Source: Magicicada septendecula (taxonomy: Eukaryota; Arthropoda; Insecta; Hemiptera; Cicadidae). From it: 64,000 nt of DNA. This document shows positions 38,680 to 51,594 of this stretch, piece by piece. The DNA is taken from assembly GCA_034769895.1 (NCBI GenBank), contig CM068373.1:433671080-433735079 (forward strand), in the 5' to 3' direction. Within the stretch, counting starts at the first letter, position 1. The number at the start of each line of letters is the position of its first letter. The translations under genes and the position numbers were made by a program. The notes under the pieces were generated by a model that saw only the letters and a list, made by a program, of their open reading frames with translations, ran no database searches and had not been told where the DNA came from.

Positions 38680-39520
38680 ATAAACTCTTGTTCAAGGATA
38701 AAAATGAATAAACACCACCTGTTCAATGATGAATGAAGTGGATGAAAAGGGGACGAGAACAATTAAGGTAATGTTTGAAATAATTCTTAATTAATATTAC
38801 TTTACAAACATTGGAAGCAAATATCATACTAAGTGTGAGTAAATATCAACCCGGCAGTCCCTAAGTTTCTTTTACCCACATCTATTATTAATTCTGTTTC
38901 CGCATCATATTAATTACTTTGCAAGTATAATTTCCGCTCCTGTGCGATACATTATCGGGCAAATTAGATGTTTCCCCAGCCGCTATTATACATCTGTGTT
39001 TGTCAATTCTGGTAAGCCTATGTATATATTATGTAGGGTGTAATCGAAATGAACAGTGTAATTTGGGTAATTGTTTCTCTCCTGCTTTCATATTTCTCCA
39101 TTTTCTGTACCACGTTCAGAATGTAACCAATAATTATAAAATACAATATCTGTAGACGGTTTATAAAATAACTTTTTTCGTATTCGTTTTTAAATTGTTG
39201 CACCTCAGTTTGATTTGACAATGATGCGTAACCTAGGCAAAAAGGTTACAAGCTAAACAATTTTTTTTTTCATTTTTTATCAAAGTTTTTATATTGACTT
39301 TGTATTCCGCGAGACTGCAATCAGCCTCCTCTGAAGATGGTTTCTACTAATGAGTGGATTATTAAATAAAGGTTGGCAGTATCGACGTGAACTTAAATAA
39401 ATGTGTATGTAAACTTAGGTGAACTTTAGGTGTATATAGGTGAACTTACATTGTGTTATCATTATTTACATTTCATGTTTAATATATGCAATTTAGAAAC
39501 TGCCAGTGTTTATAAAGATT
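38680..39520. repeat. Dispersed non-coding repeat, copy 2
   Basis: Second copy of 33280-34110. Immediately after it, TAGCTGTTACCCGCGGCTTC (39537-39556) is the sort of GC-rich tag found at ends of many arthropod interspersed repeats. Confidence 0.75.
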
Positions 39521-40693
39521 AATATTATATGTACTAGCTGTTACCCGCGGCTTCGCACGCAAATATTGGACTTTTAATGAGTATTTTAATAAAATTTTTA
39601 TTGCCTATGTCTATATGGCGTTCTGTCAGCTCGTATAACAATTTTGTACTCATTAGTCAAATGCTCTCCAAAGCTGTTTTCAACACTTGTACTATTTTAA
39701 CTTGTACTGAATTATTATGGTGGTGCAACAGCCTTTGGAGTTTTAAAAGTACCCGTTTATAAAGCCTTTGGAGATATTTATAAAGTACCTGTTAAATCAA
39801 AAACGCTACATTCTTTATTTTAAGTGTTACTGTGTTAGAAGCATTGTATAACACATTAAATGTTATGTTTTCCTCAACCATGGCTTTTATTTATTTCAGC
39901 AGTAAACTAAAAACCAAAAACCGTTGTCACCTAACTTCACAAATGAAAACAACACGTATTTTTGTATTGCATTAAGTAATTAGTGACTTCATTGGACTAC
40001 CAAAGGACTCTATCTACAAAAACCAATTAAAAAATTGGTAAGTCTGGAAGTCTGGTATAAACGGTAAAGAGCTGAGAATAAATATAAAATAAATTATTTT
40101 AATAGAAGAGCATAATAGTTTTATTTGTCAATATAATAATTTTGACTGTCTGTTGACAAAAGTAATGTTACCACATTTAAATTCTTGAGACACTACAGCA
40201 ATCTGACAAAACACTCATCTGGACGCGTCTTTACATTTCCGCTACGAGTTCAGCCGGTGGCTGAAATCAGTATATAATGGTTGGCGCGCAAATCCTACAC
40301 CCGTTTCTACATTCCCCCAACGGTCTCAGCCAGCTACTAGTAGTGCTGTATTCTGCATAGCACTTAAACATGAGGCGGTCTAAGGCGCCTAATGCTTTAA
40401 ATTTGAATTCGAAATTTATAAAGCATCTAAAATACATAAAGAAAGGTTGCTCAAAGACCAGCTTTCATTTACATCGAACACGTTGTATGCTACCGTAATA
40501 AAGATAAACGATGAACTTTGCAATCAGCCCAGATGATATGTGACTGTCAGGCAGTGCGCACTGTCTTCGTTAGCTGTGTGTGTACGGTGTTTTAATTATG
40601 TCAGTTGTGTTTGTTTTATTCGTTAGTGTGGGTGTATGTGTTTTTTAATAATTTCACCGACGACTCCTATATATTAGGAAGAAGAAGTTTTAC
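39521..40693. other. Intergenic DNA
   Basis: No gene supported. A GC-richer patch at 40230-40370 and another at 40535-40600 contain no recognised feature. Confidence 0.4.
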
Positions 40694-40828
40694 CTGATGA
40701 TGGGAATTTAATTCCCGAAACATGTAGTGGAATATTTAACTACAAGATCCCCTGACGGATCAAATTAAGGTATAATTTCAAATTAATTGAATCTTAATAT
40801 TCATTTTTAAAGTATCCAAGTCACTGTA

Positions 40829-41043
40829 TTAAATAAATAATTGCTTATCTAATCCGTCGAGTGACTTACTTGTAATTCCGCTTGACGCGTTTCAGGGCAT
40901 ATGCCCCATCTTCAGAATGATTCCTCAGAGGAATCATGATCTTCAGAGGAATCATTCTGAAGATGGGGCATATGCCCTGAAACGCGTCAAGCGGAATTAC
41001 AAGTAAGTCACTCGACGGATTAGATAAGCAATTATTTATTTAA
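40829..41043. repeat. ~100-bp palindrome with hammerhead-like core (Penelope-like end)
   Basis: Arms 40829-~40927 and ~40940-41043 are near-perfect inverted repeats separated by a short spacer. TTAATTGAATCTT occurs as a direct repeat on both sides (40783 and 41040). Each arm carries CTGAAGATGGGGCATATGCC followed by CTGAAACGCG, matching the hammerhead core CUGANGA-stem-GAAA. It lies at the 3' side of a Penelope-like coding remnant. Confidence 0.8.
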
Positions 41044-41199
41044 TTGAATCTTGTTTTGTTTTTACTTGAGTTTGTTCGTTAATTAGTAAATTATTGTTCT
41101 TGTGTTTGTAAATATTAAAATATTCTCAAATATTCATTTTCTAACCTTCTTATATGTTTAAATTAACTTTATATTTTGAGTGTCGGGAAATTGATGCTT

Positions 41200-41947
41200 A
41201 TCATTTGTATAACGCGTGACTAAATGATATTTGTAAATATTTGATTTTAAACATTTATTCCGGCGTTGAAGGAATTTATTGAGTAGTTTTTCTTTGTATG
41301 GTGTACGTGAAATTTATTGCAATCCGGACATTCTATTTTGTATATTCTATTTTTATTGTAAATATTGGATTTAGTTTTAAATTTTATTTTATTAAAAACA
41401 ATATTCGCTGTGTTAAAAGATATTTTTAAATTTTGTATCCTGAAATAGTTTATTTAGTTTACGAATTATATTTCCATAACAAGTAAATGTCGTGTATTTT
41501 ATTTTATCATTTGAAAATTGATTTTTTAAAATAGGTTTATAAGGTGTTTGTGTAGTGACTTTGTTTTATTTTGTTTTCTAATTTATTGATAGTTTTGACT
41601 TTGCATCCATTATCTGTTCCTATGTGTTCGATAATATTTCTTTCTTTTTTATTTAATGGAAATCTATACATACGGTATACTAATGAATTGAATGCTGCCA
41701 TTTTGTGCTGGAGAGGATTGTTAAATTTATTTGGAATGGTTAATTTAGTTTAAGATGGTTTCTTGTATATCGAGTAATCAAAACTATTTTCATTAATTGC
41801 CATAAAAAGGCGACAATAAATTTTATTTTCAGAAGTATATTTTATATTTGTAGAAATATTCATATTATAAAAGTCTACTAATACAATTTGCAGTTCCCTC
41901 TCTTCCACGTTTATAACGCAGTGCTGTTTGTAAGTATCCACTTCCAA
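41200..41947 (-). pseudogene. Penelope-like element reverse transcriptase/GIY-YIG remnant
   Basis: Minus-strand translation, with stops and frameshifts, gives SFDYSIYKKPS, then PLQHKMAAFNSLVYRMYRFP, TDNGCKVKTIN and, further on, KIYKIECPDCNKFHVHHTKK. This order matches Penelope-like elements: the IYRKPT and HK-AAF ... RL--IPL region of the reverse transcriptase, then the GIY-YIG endonuclease (Y-I-CPDC-KFYVGQTKR). It is heavily decayed. Confidence 0.7.
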
Positions 41948-42293
41948 TACGGTTAACTTACCTTGTAAAACTCAAGTACATAAATACTGAGTATAAAAAT
42001 CGAGTACTACAGAGGACAGTGAAAGTCAAGTGGGCAATAAACGAATGAGTGTAGCTGTAACCAAGGACTGTTCCAATAGTTACGGAGTACTGTTATAGCA
42101 ACACATCAGTACTTACATTCGTGTCACGTGCTGTGCTAAGCTGTACGCAACTGCTTCACTTCATACTCCGAATCGGAGAACACAAACTCCGTCTGGCACA
42201 AAACCGACTTCAAAACTTTAAAATTATTTTTTATGGAGAGTTTCTTGAAACCATAAATCTGAAAAATACTTCAGCCACACGCCGCATATATTT

Positions 42294-43010
42294 TTGCACA
42301 CGCTGTGTATATTAATTATGTCTAGGTCATTTTATGAAAACTTACAACATTTAGATATAGTGCTTAATAAATTAAGGAAAGGTAACTTAGTTGTTAATAA
42401 AGAGAAGTGTGAATTTGGGAGACCTAAAATGAAGTTTTTAGGTCACATTATATCAGAAAAAGTCGTGCGTGCTGACCCTGAAAAATACAGTGTCGTTAAT
42501 TTAGCAACGCCTGTAAATATGAAAGATATTAGAGCTTTCCTAGTATTATTAAAGTTATTAAAATTACATTAAATATTAAATATTAAAATTTTTATTAATA
42601 TTAAAAGCAATACTTACCACAGTATTCCAACATTATAGCTCCCTTACTTGAGTTATTACGAAAGGGTAATAAAAATCAAGATGAGAACCCAAACATCAGC
42701 AAGCACTGGATGTTGTTAAATGGTTGCTTCACAACTATCTGCACTTATAATAACTTAAAAAGGAAGGTAGACATGTCTTATGTACTGATGCATCTGATGT
42801 AGCAGTGGGGGGTTTTACTATATCAACAAAAACTGCAGGGTGAGTATAGTGTTATCACCTACGCAAATAGAACCCTTAAATGAGCAGAAAACAATTATTT
42901 TACCTCTGAAAAATATACTTTACCTATTGTATACGCTTTGAATAAATTTCGATATTATTTACATGGTCAGCACACAATCATTACGCTAGCACAATCTGTG
43001 AGAAAAAATT
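42294..43010 (+). pseudogene. Gypsy-like pol remnant (reverse transcriptase end and RNase H)
   Basis: Plus-strand LRKGNLVVNKEKCEFGRPKM and KFLGHIISEKVVRADPEK are the end of a Gypsy reverse transcriptase. After a frame break, SVITYANRTLK (stop) AENNYFTSEKYTLPIVYAL and NKFRYYLHGQHTIITLA are the RNase H segment. No gag or integrase is recognisable nearby. Confidence 0.85.
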
Positions 43011-43704
<694 letters not shown>

Positions 43705-43727
43705 TTTTACATTGCTACGACGGTATC

Positions 43728-44250
43728 TCTGATCGTCGTGTTGTACAGTGGAAGCAGAATAATTGACACCACTGAAGTCACAAATTATAAACTTTAATTA
43801 GAAACAAATAATAGTTAGAAATCAACAAAGGCACCCTTATACAATTATTAAAGTTACATTTATAAAACAAAGATCAATAAATGTCTCCTTTCTATACTTT
43901 TCACTAATTAACAAAATAATTACTTCCCCCTAAACCGCAACAATCGCTTGTGTGCTGGGGTAAATTTAAAGTTGAATTCCCCGGCCATATTTCGTGCCGA
44001 CACAGCTGGCTAAATATCAGGACAAAGATTGTGCGGTTGGAAGGCAAGAGCTCTGCTATATATCGGCCTTGACCGATATACCGCTACAGCGCGCGGCAGC
44101 GTAATCAGGACGGCTACGATTCGTCAGCTGTTTCGTAGCCTTCCACAATTCTCAACAAGTTTTTCTGTACTCTTACTCGCCAGGCGAAAAACGCCTTTCT
44201 TTTCATTTTCGCACTCCGACGGGGCGGTTGGTTTGACGGCTTGCATTTGT
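43728..44250 (-). mobile_element. Diverged LTR-related sequence
   Basis: GATCGTCGTGTTGTACAGTGGAA resembles the reverse complement of the LTR 3' end at 37935-37955, and the following AATTATAAACTTTAATTAG is similar to 48220-48260. Beyond ~43900 the similarity is not visible by eye, so the extent is uncertain. Confidence 0.35.
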
Positions 44251-44621
44251 TATACATATTTAAAATGAGTTCGTATTTCTATAAAGTGCTTTAGGTAAGC
44301 CAGAGTATTGTGTTTAATGTTAATTAATAAGGGGTTGTGTGTGTATTACGTTTATAACAGTGTGTGTGTGACTCAACTCGCCATGTTACTTCTGGTGCAG
44401 CCGAGAACACGTGGCCGCCTAATTAAATGTGTATTTAATGTAATTAAATAAATCAAATAATCATGTGGCAGTAATTAAATGTGAATTTAAAATCAAATGT
44501 AAAGTAACGAATACTTAAAGGCAAATGAATTGTGATGTAAGCTGAAATTTGAAGTTTAATAGTTTGAAAATGTGAGTCTTGCTGTTACTAATAACAAGTA
44601 GTAGTAGAAATAAGATTATAA

Positions 44622-44668
<47 letters not shown>
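44622..44668. repeat. GT microsatellite
   Basis: Uninterrupted GT repeats. Confidence 0.95.
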
Positions 44669-44669
<1 letters not shown>

Positions 44670-45149
44670 TCTGGGTTTACGGGGGCGAGAAATATTTGGG
44701 GTTAAGGTATGTTTCTGACTGCAAACTACAAATAAAATTTTTCCAGGGTCCCCGCATAGTCGGGAGGTAAGGGGTTGCGAGGATGGGGGCATTCCATCAA
44801 TCCTCATCTGCAGAGCAGAACAACAAGCTCCCCAACGCCGTCAGACCTACCTAGAGCCCACCAACACCCTGCGGAACTGCTGCTCAAAAGAAGTAGACGA
44901 CCCGGAGAAGCTCGCCCGTTCCTTCATCACAGTCATTGTCATCCAGAGTTACATAGCAGGAAACGTCTAGCATATGTATCTTCTAAGCACAGGTGGGAGG
45001 ATTCCTTTTATTAACCACACACACAGCACTCCACCGGTTGTAACGCAACAAATGAAAGACACAGTTGGAAACAGTAAACTCATATGTATATAATGGTTAA
45101 AATTTGTCGTAACATGTCCTATGCAGACATATTGTAGATGATGTGATTA
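44669..45149. other. Intergenic DNA
   Basis: No supported gene. The 44770-45010 part is GC-richer, with an 79-codon open frame of no recognisable family. Confidence 0.4.
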
Positions 45150-45385
45150 TTGTGTTAGAAGGATCTGCTTGTTATACAGTTTTAGTAATTTCATTGTTAA
45201 TCATATTGTTAGATGTTATTAGTACAACTTGAAAATTTCTAGTGTCCATAAAATGAAAACGGCTTGAAAACTATAACTTGAAAATTTTAAGTGTCTATAA
45301 AATGAACATAACTTGTATCTGCTTGTTATACAGTTTTAGTAATTTCATTTGTTAATCATATTGTTAGATGTTATTAGTACAACTT
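45150..45385. repeat. Short tandem/dispersed repeat block A
   Basis: Units contain CTTGTTATACAGTTTTAGTA, ATTTCATTTGTTAATCATAT, TGTTAGATGTTATTAGTACA and ACTTGAAAATTT(C/T)TAGTGTC-ATAAAATGAA. The same units recur at 46487-46770. Confidence 0.85.
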
Positions 45386-46486
45386 TGTTGCAGTTATTCG
45401 GCGCCCTTTGCCGAATGCAACAAGCGTTAATACAGATTTAGTTAAAATGAGTTTAAATAGTTGCGAGACGGAAAATTAATCGTACTTTGGTCAGCGTTTC
45501 CTGACGTCACACCCCCTCCGTCCCTTTTCTAGTAAAGCTTTTCGCTCAACAAGTTCTGTCAGTCTCCCATCAAACTGCACTGTGAGCAGAGTCGCCCGTC
45601 GTCTCCTGGTGGGTACATTGGTTGGAAGCCTCGATTACCAAGGTAATTATGTTTTCTAAGTATCTTAAATTTCATAAATCAATGCTGGTGACGAACTGTG
45701 TTCGTCTGTAACTTTTGTAAAATAAAAACTTGTATTTTGTAAAAGATTGTATCTTATAATCTACCATGATGTATTCGTTTGTAACAGTTAGCCTTGAGAA
45801 AAAACCAAGTTTCAGCCAGTTAGTTTAAAGAAAATGAAAGCTGAGTAAATTTTAGCATTTGTCACTTGTTATGGAATTTGATTTGTAATTTTGAGAATTG
45901 TTATAACTGTACTTTTATAAATTTTGCAATTATGTATTGTGTGACTTAACGTGTACGTGTAGTAGCTGGTAATCTATACTAAAGAGTTTGGAACTTTCAG
46001 TAAAGCTTGGTTCCACGTATGGGCCCACGAGTGGGAGAGAATTGATTCGCCGCATAATTTCTTCACACCTTCAAGAATACGTACGAACAGCGCAGAAACT
46101 CGACTTCCCATGACTGGCTTACGCACGGTGTGACCAGAAACAGCAGGCCGCCAGCGAACACAACTCACATGTTCAAGTAACATTATTACTCATTAGTTAT
46201 TCACCTGCAGTTTCCAGTACCAGTTTACTAGTCAAAAGGAAGATGAAGTAAATTTACCGTTTTGTGCAATATGAACTTGTATATTGCAAGAACTTTACAG
46301 ATAGGGTGTTAAGAATTTAAAGAACGAATCGTAACTTGTACGATATGTATTACGTTAGACATTATGACTATTTTAAGAGGATCATATTTTGTGTAAACCG
46401 ACATACAGTAGGTAGCAGTAAGTATTTTCATTGTTTCTGGCGTATGTGGTGCGTTACGTTTTATGGGCACAGCAGGGTAACGTCCC
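45386..46486. other. Intergenic DNA with a strong hairpin
   Basis: TGTTGCAGTTATTCGGC and GCCGAATGCAACA (45388-45424) form a hairpin. A GC-richer part (45480-45640) with AGTCTCCCATCAAACTGCAC could be a promoter or LTR but no family is recognised. No gene supported. Confidence 0.4.
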
Positions 46487-46770
46487 ACAACTTGAAAATT
46501 CCTAGTGTCCATAAAATGAAAATGTTTTGAAAACTATAACTTGAAAATTTTTAGTGTCTATAAAATGAACATAACTTGTATCTACTTGTTATACAGATTT
46601 AGTAATTTCATTTGTTAATCATATTGTTAGATGTTAATAGTACAACTTGAAAATTTCTAGTGTCCATAAAATGAAAATGGCTTGAAAACTATAACTTGAA
46701 AATAACTTGAAAACTATAACTTGAAAATTTTTAGTGTGTATAAAATGAACATAACTTGAACATAACATAA
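46487..46770. repeat. Short tandem/dispersed repeat block B
   Basis: Same units as 45150-45385, including three copies of AACTTGAAAATT with TAGTGT(C/G)TATAAAATGAACAT. Confidence 0.85.
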
Positions 46771-46889
46771 GTACTAATAAAAATGTTGTTACTGTTACAC
46801 AAGTGCTTTTATTGTAAGTCCTGTCACTATGGGCTCAGCGACTGTCATTTGGCATTTTTTTCCATCTAGGCCAAGTGTCTAGTTTTAAA

Positions 46890-47190
46890 AAATTAAGTAA
46901 CCACCCCCAAAAAAAAAAAAAAATTTGTGGGCCGTTTCACTTGGAACTGTATTGTAATATCGCTGTCGCTAAACTGAGCTGACCGCCGCTTGATTTATAC
47001 CCCACCGCGTTGCACTATAGTGAGGTAGCGGGCCTCTATGCCAGTAGGGTAGTCAAGTAACGTCTCGAGCAATCCAGAGCATTACGTAATTCTGTCGCTC
47101 AAATATACGTGCCAAGCGTCACGCAGCCATTTTGCGATGCGGTACTATCTACTGTATTTACTCAGCGTAGCAACACATATTTTAAGAAAC
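46890..47190 (-). mobile_element. LTR-like promoter region related to 37411-37970
   Basis: AACTGAGCTGACCGCCGCTT followed by GATTTATACCCCACC resembles the reverse complement of the TATA/initiator segment of the LTR (AACTGAACTGAGGGTCGC ... TTTATACCCCGCC). ATTACGTAAT also matches. Only part is visible. Confidence 0.35.
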
Positions 47191-48174
47191 TTCCCTTTAA
47201 ATAATACAGGAAGATGTAGAGTTTATACTATAAAGAAATTTTTTAATCAACAGCATTATAGGCTTTTACAATCTATGCTAACACGAAACTAGCAGTTCAT
47301 CTTTTTAATAATAATAATGGCTCCCAAGTGTGCCACCGAAGCAGCTTAGGAGTCAGACAGGGTAGGCTGCCTTATGCGAGCCGTGCGGCATACAAGGAAG
47401 CCAGCGTGCCCAGCACTACGCTTCAGCCGCCCATTCAGTTCATCTTTTTACCTACATTAAACTTTTTAATCAAGGAAACTGTTAAGCTCTAATAACAAAC
47501 AAGTTAAACGAAACAACTAAATAGGTCGGACAAGGTATACAATTAATCGTCTATATATGCTGACGTTAACATAATTATTAGTTAGGTTTTATGCAAGTTA
47601 GGCATTGTAACAATAATGAACAGTGTCTACTACATATTTATTTTCCGCTTCGGTAATGCACACGGTAAGAGATGTCTTTAGAAACAAACGCGTTGTACAG
47701 AATAGAACGACTGTTTTGCATTGAAGTTGTCAAGTAACACCTTATTAAAACTTGCTACATCTGTTCACAGTTGTAGTTAACTATATAATATATTACACCT
47801 TTTAAACGCTAAGAGTAAGTTTAACAAACAAAATAATAACGAACAGTACAAACGGTTGAACTAGTACGAGTCCAACTAGTTGGTGTAGCAAATGAGCTTT
47901 GTAGCAACAAAACGTATTACGAATACGCAGTAAACGCATTTCGTTGCTTGTAACAAACGACACGTGCAGTCTGTGTACAATAATGGTTACGTATAAGACA
48001 TGTGTACGCAAGAAAGTTGACTTGGCAGTATGTCACTATGGTCCGCGTTAGTTTTACATCAGTAGTCGGTTCCGAAACCAAATTCATTGATTTAGTACCA
48101 CTTAAAATATAAAATGACAAAATAAAATATAATACAAAACATAAAATACCGCTTAAATAGCAACCGTATTGCTG
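47191..48174. other. Intergenic DNA
   Basis: No gene supported. A GC-rich insert-like segment at 47315-47430 (GGCTCCCAAGTGTGCCACCG ... CAGCCGCCCATTCAG) stands out and may be a SINE. It is bracketed by CAGTTCATCTTTTTA on both sides (47291 and 47437), consistent with a target duplication. Confidence 0.45.
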
Positions 48175-48655
48175 TCTAACTGATCGTCGTATGGTACAGT
48201 GGAAAACAAAATACAAGACAACAATGAAACCACTAATCACCAGCTTCAATTAATCTCAATTAACAGTTTGTAATCATCTTGTACAATGATCTGAGTAAAA
48301 TTTGTCCACACGTAACAATAATGTCAACTAATAAAGTCCAGCACAATTATATAACAATAACACTTCGCCACGATACTTCGAACCTCACTTGAATAAATTG
48401 CCACTTAAACTAACTGTAAGCGTAAGCCGTCTTTGTTTAAATAGGTGGCACAAGTGTTCCAAAATAATCCATAATACGCGTCAATACTACTCGAAAACAC
48501 TACAGCGTAATTGATTGCGATCTTGAACACAGTGCGCCGACCGGTGTGGTCTAGAATAGCCTTGTTTGTTGACGCATGTCAAGTGTCACGTACGCATACA
48601 AACATTACAACTGGAGTCTGCTGGGATAGCCGAGAAACATGTAGAAGTTCTGTAA
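48175..48655 (-). mobile_element. LTR (probable solo), opposite orientation
   Basis: Reverse-complement relative of 37411-37970: CCACTGTACCATACGACGAT at its 3' end and CCAGTTGTAATGTTTGTATG with GCGTACGTGA at its 5' part. It lacks an adjoining internal region. Confidence 0.65.
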
Positions 48656-50236
48656 TGGCGTAATAATTTTATTTTCTCTTTAATTTTACTTTACATGTTT
48701 AAGAAACACAAGTATCTTGTAGTCTGTTGCCAAGTATCTTGTAGTCTGTTGCCAAGTACAAGTTGTCTTGTAGTCTGTTGCCAAGTATTTATATACATTT
48801 TTTTTAATTTTGTACAATTTAAATAGAATTTTAAATGCATGTGGCTCTATTTTTCCCGCTAAACCTTTAATAAATTAACAACTGAAATGGTATAAGCCCT
48901 ACGAAATTACATCTTTAAAAGTTTTAGTAATTTTTCTTATAACATGGCACAATTCTTTCGAACATAGTTGCCTTCAGATACAAAGGACAGAATTTTGAAA
49001 TAAAGTCAGTGACCTTCACACAGGTTACACTAGGACAGGATTGGTCTCAATTTCCAGTCAGTAGATGCTTTACGCTTGCCTTGCTGTCAGCTACTGTGTA
49101 GTTTTTCCTGTATTCTTATTCCAATTACATTCAAACCATCATCTATCAATCTTTCCTTTGATCTTACTTTTGTAATATGACTTTTGGTACCCACTAAATT
49201 TATCAACATCTTCACATAATGGCATAGGCAAGGTGCTGCCTGTTCCGCCTACAATGATTCTCCAGCCATCTGTTTTTGGGCCTACCCGTACACCTGGTTT
49301 ATATTTCCAGACTTGTTTGGAGAGTTTTCAATCTGAAATTTTTTATGCGTTTTTGCACCGTTACATATAATGTTTTAATTCTAAACAACCTTTGTACCGG
49401 GTTGACTGGGCACTAGTCCTCAGAAAGTCCTAGGGTTGGATGAATTGATGGGAGCCCTTAGCCTCCAAGACGGTACTCCGTGATGAAGTGCTATATCCTA
49501 CAAGAGGTGACTCTTTTGATGTAGAACAGCATGGATCTAGACCGGAAGGTCGCTAAAAATTCCTAGTGGAGGGCAGCAGTGGCCACCAGTACCAAGCTAG
49601 GCGGTAAGAGAAATTATGCTCCTGAACCGGATTATCTTTGGAATATTATAGCCATTAATCCAGCTGGATTTAGTTGGCTGTAAAACTGCGTCCTATTGTT
49701 ATAGGCTTTCCTGCTGATCTTCCAGGAAGATGTTCGGGCACCAAAAGGTAGGGGAATACAACCATGAATAAAAATTACCGGAAGTCATGGTCCAAATGGA
49801 GACTTTCCCAACCATAGCTTTGTAATCTACAATGGAGAAATTAATGTACTTCCTTCAAAGAAAACAGTAGGACGGATTAAATGGTACTCACTATATTATC
49901 CTCCTATACCTCTCATTACACTTATTGCATTATATGTAATATTAATGATAAACCTCGTTACTTCTCTACCAACTGCATATTGATTCAATCAGTGATTCCT
50001 TTTTACTCTACACAGTCCGATGGCAGCACGCGTAGGACACAGATCTTATTTAAGGTTCTCCTCTTTAAAACTCTTGGGCTTTTTCTTACCATGTGAAAAC
50101 ATATTTTACATCACACATGCGTAACGCACAGCTGACGTACGTAATAGTTTACTGACTTACAGGGCATAGAAATAACTAAAAGATCATAATTTGTTTACAT
50201 AAATATCATTATCATCACCGCTCAATGGACTAGGCC
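48656..50236. other. Intergenic DNA
   Basis: A three-fold short repeat of GTATCTTGTAGTCTGTTGCCAA occurs at ~48710-48790. The 49395-49760 part is less AT-rich and may be a repeat 5' region, but no family is recognised. No gene seen. Confidence 0.4.
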
Positions 50237-50560
50237 TTATACCAGTTCCGGAACCCACCTCCTATTCGGTCTACCGATATATCTTTTCCCAGTAGGGTGA
50301 TAACCCAAGGCAGCCACCGGTAGACGGATATCATACATGCGATTCAAGTGTTCACACCATCTCCTTCTGTGGTCGTCAATCTTCTGGTGCAATGATACAA
50401 TGTTTAAATTGCGTCTAATAGCCTCGTTCCTTCTCCGATCCAAGAGAAAACAACCTTGCGTCTCTCTTACGAATTTCATTTCGGCTGCCTGAATCCTCTC
50501 CACGTCTCTTTTACCAAGAGTCCATGTCTCAATAGCATACAGGAATGTGCGGACAGCCAC
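50237..50560 (-). pseudogene. LINE reverse-transcriptase C-terminal fragment
   Basis: Minus-strand frame with ETWTLGKRDVERIQAAEMKF, RRRNEAIRRNLNI, KIDDHRRRWCEHLNRM and PNRRW: the tail of an insect non-LTR reverse transcriptase. Open but 5'-truncated. Confidence 0.85.
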
Positions 50561-51005
50561 AGTTTTATCCCATTTAGAAATTTCAATACAGAAAATTTAT
50601 TTCCATACAGAAATTTCATTCAGGTATCCTTTTGCTTTATTTTTCAGGTACCTATGGAAAGATTCATAGGTACATAAATATTAAAATAATATTTAATTAG
50701 TTTTTCATTAAACAGTTTTTACACTGCGAAGATAACTTTGTCTCTATTTAAAGCCAATGTACACAATAAATTAAGTTTTATTCCACACAAAAAGAGTGTA
50801 CAAATGTTTTGTGCATGCCTTGCAGAGATTCCGGGTAGAGAGCAAAACACTGAACCCAACAGCTTAGTGCTTGCTTATGAACTAAACACCGTCCGGTGTT
50901 TATAAACAACAATATATAAACTAAACACGGAACCCACAACGTCACGGTGTAAGTAAACACTGAAACACAACTACGTTACCGGTAAAACATGTAACACAAT
51001 GTACA
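50561..51005. other. Intergenic DNA
   Basis: No gene seen. Several CGGTGT(T/A)-TAAACA motifs occur at 50890-50975. Confidence 0.4.
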
Positions 51006-51025
51006 GTGTTGTTCTTTGGCGAAGC

Positions 51026-51039
51026 TCTCTCTCACTCTC

Positions 51040-51106
<67 letters not shown>
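51026..51106. repeat. CT microsatellite
   Basis: Uninterrupted CT repeats preceded by CTCTCACTC units. Confidence 0.95.
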
Positions 51107-51108
<2 letters not shown>

Positions 51109-51476
51109 TTGAACAGACTTCCGTATGCATGCTGTTTGCTTGTCGCCAAACAATATACGTAATTATAATATTAAACACAACCGAGAAACAAGACAGTAAA
51201 GCCTCGGAAATAGCATTCTTAAGAGGGGTTAAAAAGTGTTGTAAACTTGACCGTATAAGAAATTAAGCTATAAGAGAAGAGCTACAAGTTTTTAACTTCA
51301 ATGAAAAATTTTAATATTAAAAAAAAACAACGGTGGAAAGAACACTTAGAAATAAGTAATGTCCGATACCATACTGGCCAAACAAGTCTGAAAATACAAA
51401 CCTATATTTAGAATATAGTGGAACCTATATGGTGGAATTTCTAACTCTTTTTAGATGTATGTAAGCTAATGTGAAA

Positions 51477-51594
51477 GGTATTGACGAGCGCTTTCGGCAA
51501 TCAAGCCATCTTCAGGTCATTTACCAACCTGAAGGTCATTTCGTTGGTAAATGACCTGAAGATGGCTTGATTGCCGAAAGCGCTCGTCAATACC
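51477..51594. repeat. 50-bp perfect palindrome with hammerhead-like core
   Basis: Arms 51477-51526 and 51545-51594 are exact inverted repeats with an 18-nt spacer. The right arm carries CTGAAGATGGCTTGATTGCC followed by GAAA, again matching CUGANGA-stem-GAAA. Confidence 0.85.
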
